DNA of 64,000 nt, from assembly GCA_037178855.1 (NCBI GenBank), contig JASJZC010000005.1, forward strand, positions 5,890,001 through 5,954,000. Direction: 5' to 3'. The translations under genes and the position numbers were made by a program. The notes beneath the pieces were generated by a model. The model did no database searches. It had not been told where the DNA came from and worked only from the letters and a program-made list of their open reading frames with translations. The stretch comes from Oscheius sp. JU75 (Eukaryota; Nematoda; Chromadorea; Rhabditida; Rhabditidae). This document shows, piece after piece, positions 59,125-64,000 of this stretch; position 1 is the first letter of the stretch; the number at the start of each line of letters is the position of its first letter.

Positions 59125-59415
59125 TCCCAGTTCTGCCTTTCCCCTACCCACATTCACTGTCTCCTCAGGATGTATACTTGGCCTATCTACACAGTTTCGA
59201 CATTGTTTAGCAGATCTTCTTAGAAAACCATCTCAGAGTTTAGTTTTTTAAACCCTTTTCCGTCCAAATAAACGTATTCGTAGCTCCTAGGTTTGACTGG
59301 CGCACTTATTTTTGTGAATTTCTCTTCCCCTAGTTTGCAATATTCGAACTTGTTCTTTTGTTCGTAGAATTGAAAAACAAACGAGCGTTCAAATGTTGTA
59401 GGAACCGAATCCAGA

Positions 59416-60090
59416 TCATACATTTATTATTCTCGACTTCTCCTCCAGCAAAAAGAGAACATAGTCCATGACGAGATCCATAGGGTCGTTTGTCTCTTCC
59501 CAGACATCGAAATAGCCGACGGTATCTGCAGTCTCGTTCTCGCACCGACTACCGAGTCGTCGAAGCATCTCCTGGACGAGCGGGTAGACCACAGTGAAGA
59601 TCCTCTGACGCACATTGTGACGTTGTCCATCGCGGATACAATTGGCTACTCCGATCGGAAGATTTCGAAGGAGATTCCTGTCGACTCGGGCCCATCGCGA
59701 CTTTTCTCTTTCCTTCTCCTCATCTTCGACTGGCTTGAAGAGAATCTCGGCGGATTGCGACTTTTGCATCTTGAGCACGAGTCTTCGACCGTCCAGATGC
59801 AGCAACAACTCGCTATCCGTGATGGCAGTCTCGGCCACTCTGACTCCAATCTTGTGGAAACTCTTCGGCTCGAGACGACCTTGTCCGTCGTCACAACGAA
59901 ACATCTTCTTGTGTTTGATCTTGGAACGGGCTCGCAGTTTGAAGTCGACGGCCGTCGTGCTTCGTTCACTGTCGAGGTAGATGCTGCCGTTATAGAAGGA
60001 ACCGTCTTCGATCATTGTCACGACTGGCCACAGCTTGACCATTTGCGTGTAGAGGATGCCGCTCTGCTCGTCCAGACATTTCGACGTCAT
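59416..60090 (-). CDS. intronless 224-residue protein, unknown
   Basis: A single open frame from ATG at 60090 to TGA at 59416, in a window where nearly every other gene has introns. The protein begins MTSKCLDEQSGILY and is soluble and charged, with no signal peptide or membrane segment. Recognisable features are a basic KLRARSKIKHKK stretch, an LHLDGRRLVLKMQK hydrophobic alternation suggestive of beta strands, an acidic/basic EDEEKEREK run, and a C-terminal LVMDYVLFLLEEK helix. Codon use looks coding. AATAAA overlaps the end (59422-59427). It lies tail-to-tail with rad-23. I do not recognise a family. Retrocopy origin is possible but there is no visible poly(A) tract or parent gene here. Confidence 0.55.
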   Translation of the reverse strand: MTSKCLDEQSGILYTQMVKLWPVVTMIEDGSFYNGSIYLDSERSTTAVDFKLRARSKIKHKKMFRCDDGQGRLEPKSFHKIGVRVAETAITDSELLLHLDGRRLVLKMQKSQSAEILFKPVEDEEKEREKSRWARVDRNLLRNLPIGVANCIRDGQRHNVRQRIFTVVYPLVQEMLRRLGSRCENETADTVGYFDVWEETNDPMDLVMDYVLFLLEEKSRIINV

Positions 60091-60543
60091 TTGTGCAGAA
60101 GGAGTACAAGTCCACAGCTAGACGTGAGTAGAGTTCAATGAGTTAGCTTCGAATTGTTCGAGAGTTCAAAACATCGGAATTTTTTTTAAAGTACGTTTTA
60201 GAAAGAAGTTATTGCTAGCAAAAAAAAACTTGGTAATAGTTCGGGAAGCGCTCGTTTCGTTTAAATTTTTGCAAGCTGAATACAATAAACATAGTTAAAA
60301 TCATTGGAAATGAGTGAATTACGTCGGACAACCCGATTGTGGGCGAATTTGCGCCAAAAAGTTCAAAAGAAACGAGCCGCCTGCCAACTATTACTAAAAA
60401 CTTGCTAATTGTAACGAAGTCAAGATTAACCGTGTGTTCGTGTCCAATCGTTCTTTGTCTCGTTTTGTCTCGCCTCAAACAGTTCGAAAGCAAAACTGCA
60501 AGCAAATACTTGCAAATCGTTTCATTTTACAATGACAAAAAGG
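60091..60543. other. spacer, no gene seen
   Basis: AT-rich sequence between the intronless orphan gene and the second lysozyme, both minus strand. It should hold the promoter of the orphan gene. No coding sequence, tRNA or repeat recognised. Confidence 0.5.
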
Positions 60544-60996
60544 CTACAAGCAGCCATGCTCCTTTATCTTGTTCCAGTACCATCCGGTTCTGCTGTTTGT
60601 GCAGCCGTTTAGTCCGCCATTATGAAGACGAGCCATGGTCTGACACTCACTCATTCCGGAGCAGCGGCTTTTGTAACGATTGATGTATGTTTTGATGCAT
60701 TTCTCAGAACAGCTCTTGCTTGCGGCACATCTCTTCCAAGCAGCGTCCTCGCTCTCTCCTCTCTTCTTTTCTGGTTGGCCACAATCGACGAAATAGGCTT
60801 TTTTGAGTTGGTAGTAGCCACAAGAAAGGGAACCGGCATCCATTCTGCAAGGGAGATTCGTACAACGAGACTCCAACTGACAGATACACTCCATGCATGA
60901 TTTCCCAAGACCAAGACCACCTAGAGTGTTTGACTATCGAATCGTACCAGAAGACGTACATATAGCAGCAAACAAGATAAGGCGATACATGTTCAT
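60544..60996 (-). CDS. invertebrate-type lysozyme, second copy
   Basis: Minus-strand exons 60960-60996 and 60544-60920 with a 39-base intron; 137 residues. The signal peptide MNMYRLILFAAICGLGLG is split by the intron. The destabilase domain reads SCMECICQLESRC (likely catalytic Glu), RMDAGSLSCGYYQ (likely catalytic Asp), YFVDCGQPE, and MARLHNGGLNGC at the end. It shares the fold and cysteines of the lysozyme at 57 kb but differs in most positions and has lost two of its introns, so the duplication is old. Both are secreted and presumably antibacterial or digestive. Confidence 0.92.
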
Positions 60997-61302
60997 CTTA
61001 CTGACCGTCTACTCCGTCTTTTATAGCTAGCTGTAAGTGTTTTGACCACTGTTCAAACAAGATCACCTCACTTAATTACTACCAAATACAAGTCATTCTA
61101 TCCGTACTGATGTCTCCCGAATACTTGGCTAGTGACTCATCAGGAAAAACAGGTTACCGGTAAAATGAAAGAACAAAAAACTTTAATAATAACGAATCAC
61201 TATCTAAACAATTACAACAATGCCATCTACACCGATCAATTGTCATCCAGATCCTTCTGTCTATAGCTCTGTCAAACATACAGCACCGGCGTCTAGACGA
61301 AC
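60997..61302. other. spacer between lysozyme promoter and smg-2 3' end
   Basis: About 300 bases. It must hold the lysozyme promoter and the smg-2 3' UTR. I see no clear TATA box or tRNA. Confidence 0.4.
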
Positions 61303-64000
61303 TCATGGCATCCTGTACAGACTGGTTTGACTGGCGTATGTCTGCAGAGACTCTGATCTAGTAGTTGATAGCGGAGAATGGTCGATGGGGACAGGGGGCC
61401 AAGCTCCGGCCATGGGACGTCGATTCGAGGGAGTACCTGAATAAACAGTTTTATGAGAATGTAGTGAAAGTGTACGATTAGGGATTTGAGGCGGAGGAAC
61501 ATTTATCATGTGAAGAGGCACGGGCAAATTGACTGTGAAGCGCATGGTCTGCTGGCTGATGCACTGTTGAGGATCCATCGGTGTAATAGGCCTTCCATTC
61601 GACACTTTTTGATCGCTGGCATTATTGCCGATTCTCTGGATACCGCATCTATTCACCTAAAACAATGTTCATGGGCCTATCGAAAAGAAAACATACCGGG
61701 TAAGCGGGATTCAAAGGCTGTGGTTTAGGAGTTGGAAGAATGAGATTGACTTGTTTAAGATTGTTCAATGGTCCCTCGACAACAACTCCTTTCTGCATAA
61801 AATTCGTCAAGAGATCGTTCCACAGCTGTTGACGAGCAAGAACCTGGAAAACTTCTATTTTCAATGGAAAGAAGTCCAACCTTGGCATTTCCGATGACAA
61901 TGAGACCATATTTGGCACGTGTCAGAGCCACATTGAGACGACGTGGATCATTGAGGAACCCGATAGAATTTTCATTAGAGCGCACACATGTGACGATGAT
62001 AAGGTCCTTCTCGCGACCCTAAGCACATTTTACAGGAAATAAATTATAAACACCTGGAAGGCGTCGACATTCGCAATTTCCATGTTCTCGTAAAGTTTGC
62101 TGTTCAATGTGCCCTGGTTGTGCATGTACTGGACAATGTAGCTCCTCTGTCCCTCGTAGGGAGTAATGATTCCAATCTGTTCCGGCTTCATTCCACCCTT
62201 GATCAGTTTGCTCGCGAGTTTCTCTACATTGGCAGCTTCTGTGCGATTCAGGAACGATGTGCCACTGCTGCTCATTTCCTCGTTGCCATAGCACGACCAA
62301 AAGACCATCGGCTTGTCTTTGACCGGCCACGTCCACTCAACACCTCGGAGTTGTCTCTCGGCTGAGAATACCATAATTTTCGAGTGACAGAAAATATAAT
62401 ACTTTCTGTGACGCCGTTCTGGAGAGTACCCTCATAGAAGACGTTGCTGGGGAATTGGGAAAGGATCGGGTGCATTCGATACTGGACTTGAAGACGAATT
62501 GGATGATTTCCGAGCAGAACAAGGCGTTCGAACAGAGATTGAGCCAAGCCGGCCTTTGCTGCCTGAATATTTGTATTGAACAGAGCATATAGAAAGAAAC
62601 CTTTCTGCACATAACAACAGGTCCCAACTGGCAGTGATCGCCGACAAGAATCAGTTGACGGACTCCTCTCACAATCGGCACCATGACTTCCGGCTCTGTA
62701 GCTTGAGTAGACTCGTCGACGAGGACACATTTGATGCGCATGCGCGTCAGACGAGGATCGGCAGCGACAGAACAAGTACAACAGATGACGTCGGCATTTT
62801 CGAGCAACTTCTTCTCTCCAACTCGTCTCAGCGTAATGTAACGTTTCATATCCGAGTTGGATAGCTCGCCGATTTCATCCTAAAATTTGCACTATCCGAT
62901 AAACGTTGCGAAACCGACTCTCAGCTGCTGCAGCTTGAGAAATTCGGCATTGCCTTGGAGGAATTTGAGCTGGGCAGGCAAACTGAGGAAATTGACAGGC
63001 GAGTCGAGTCCTTCTCTGGATTTGGCATAAAGACGAACGACTTTCAGGCCAGTTCGATGAATTCTTTCGGCCAGCTGATCAGCAGCAATATTACTCGGGG
63101 AGCAGACCAGGACTTGTCCCTTCGTCTGCTGAACAAGATGGTACACGATCGTGGCCGACGTAACAGTCTAAAACAATTAGTTTATGAAAGACAAAATGAC
63201 AAACCTTTCCAGTTCCCGGAGGTCCTTGAATGAGACTCAATGGTCTGGTCAAAACGGTCTTGACAGCATTCATCTGACTGTGATTGAGCTCAGGCAATCC
63301 AGGAGCAGACAGTCGACTCGGCTGTGTCACATTCAGAAGGACCTCGTCAGCATCGTGACCCATCAACTTGTGATAAATATATGCGGAGACGGCTTTTTCG
63401 TCTTTCTCCAATTTGTCGAGCGAGGACTGCATCCGTTCGAATGTGATGGAATTCCAGACAGCCTCACAGACGTAGTTGATCTTCGGATCAGACGGCATCT
63501 TCTCGTTGTGACCCGTATAGACCTCGATTCCGATCTCATCACTGTGATCTGAACAAATTCGTATGTTTCGCCACCAAAGCCAACTAACTGTCAGGAACCT
63601 TGATGACTTGGCCTTTGACAGACCATTCCTTACCAATCGTTTGATTATGCTTCAACAGCAATTCATCGCCGACCTGCAGTTTCATGCCTGGAAACATTTT
63701 AAGCGTAAAATACAGAAGAGAACCTACTTCCTTCCTGGAACATGGGGAGATGGAAGTAGGCAACGTGTTTCCTGTTTAAACCTTGATCCCAGCGTACATG
63801 TCCGACACTTTGAGTCTGGCTCTCCTTCGTCTTTCTGTCGTAATCGGCTTCCAGTTGGATGAGCGGCGAAAAGATTCTTTTGTAGTGGAAGGCGTCGTCG
63901 TAGCGGAGAAGAATGGAATCCGGATCCATGTCGATTCCAGGTCTGTCCAGATCTTCCACTGTGGCAGTCGGATTGTCTCTCCAAACATCTTCCAGTCGGC
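61303..64000 (-). CDS. smg-2: UPF1/SMG-2 RNA helicase, 5' end outside window
   Basis: ATP-dependent superfamily 1 RNA helicase, the core factor of nonsense-mediated mRNA decay. Minus-strand exons: from 64000 to 63728, 63589-63687, 63205-63548, 62919-63167, 62601-62879, 62403-62562, 62054-62361, 61881-62018, 61697-61843 and 61303-61656. Phases agree throughout. The visible part starts in the 1B regulatory domain ([20 protein letters not shown]). Helicase motifs follow in order: Walker A GPPGTGK with the next Thr in the following exon, [16 protein letters not shown] (Walker B), [13 protein letters not shown], a VWTWP-like stretch, TPYEGQR, and VALTRAKYG. The C-terminal 120 residues are low-complexity, Pro/Ser-rich. 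The cysteine/histidine-rich N-terminal domain and start codon lie beyond the window. Introns are about 37-78 bases. Confidence 0.96.

Noticed and set aside
59617..60141. Plus-strand open frame of 174 codons opposite the intronless orphan
   Set aside because: The opposite strand has the longer frame, a good start and an overlapping polyadenylation signal; only one is likely real, though I could not prove which by homology.

Overview
The window is animal nuclear DNA, most probably from a nematode. Its genes are dense and on both strands. Most coding regions are split by very short GT-AG introns, many of 35-43 bases. Several gene families point to Nematoda: a FAT-2-type fatty-acid desaturase whose protein starts MTIAT, ET-module and C6-domain secreted proteins, a CC-domain protein, a receptor-L-domain (irld-like) protein, an innexin, two destabilase-type lysozymes and a MUT-7 exonuclease. 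I see no close match to Caenorhabditis at nucleotide level and do not name a species. Exon structures below were assembled by hand from splice signals, reading phase and family similarity. All multi-exon totals given close in frame unless stated.

Layout. 0-7 kb: 3' part of a soluble inorganic pyrophosphatase (+), then a complete tolloid/BMP1 metalloprotease (+). 8-12.3 kb: a secreted chitin-binding-like, Cys/Gln-rich, CC-domain protein (-) with a 2.4 kb intron. 14.9-18.9 kb: fat-2-like desaturase (-), with a tRNA-Asp-like sequence in one intron. 20.6-25.9 kb: six small genes, five of them secreted and cysteine-rich (C6, ET and others). 26.9-30.1 kb: mitochondrial ATP synthase subunit g and an innexin (both -). 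30.7-34.5 kb: a receptor-L-domain gene with an apparent one-base frameshift, and an unidentified multi-pass membrane protein (both +). 35.9-39.3 kb: an unidentified type I membrane protein with a long acidic region (-). 39.3-45.6 kb: gene-poor. 45.6-53.4 kb: PAQR receptor and MUT-7-like exonuclease (both +). 54-56 kb: a tetraspanin-like protein and a partial membrane protein (both -). 57-61 kb: rad-23 (+) flanked by two i-type lysozymes (-), plus an intronless orphan (-). 61.3-64 kb: the UPF1/SMG-2 helicase (-), running off the window end.

Functional themes. Two RNA-control factors (MUT-7 and SMG-2) lie about 8 kb apart. Rad-23 and UPF1 are housekeeping quality-control proteins. Tolloid, the chitin-binding-like protein, the ET/C6 proteins and the lysozymes are extracellular. 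There is no evidence of one dedicated pathway or operon. The least explained material is the secreted small-gene cluster, the two orphan membrane proteins, and several short dispersed repeats, some tRNA-like. One repeat is a copy of part of rad-23.
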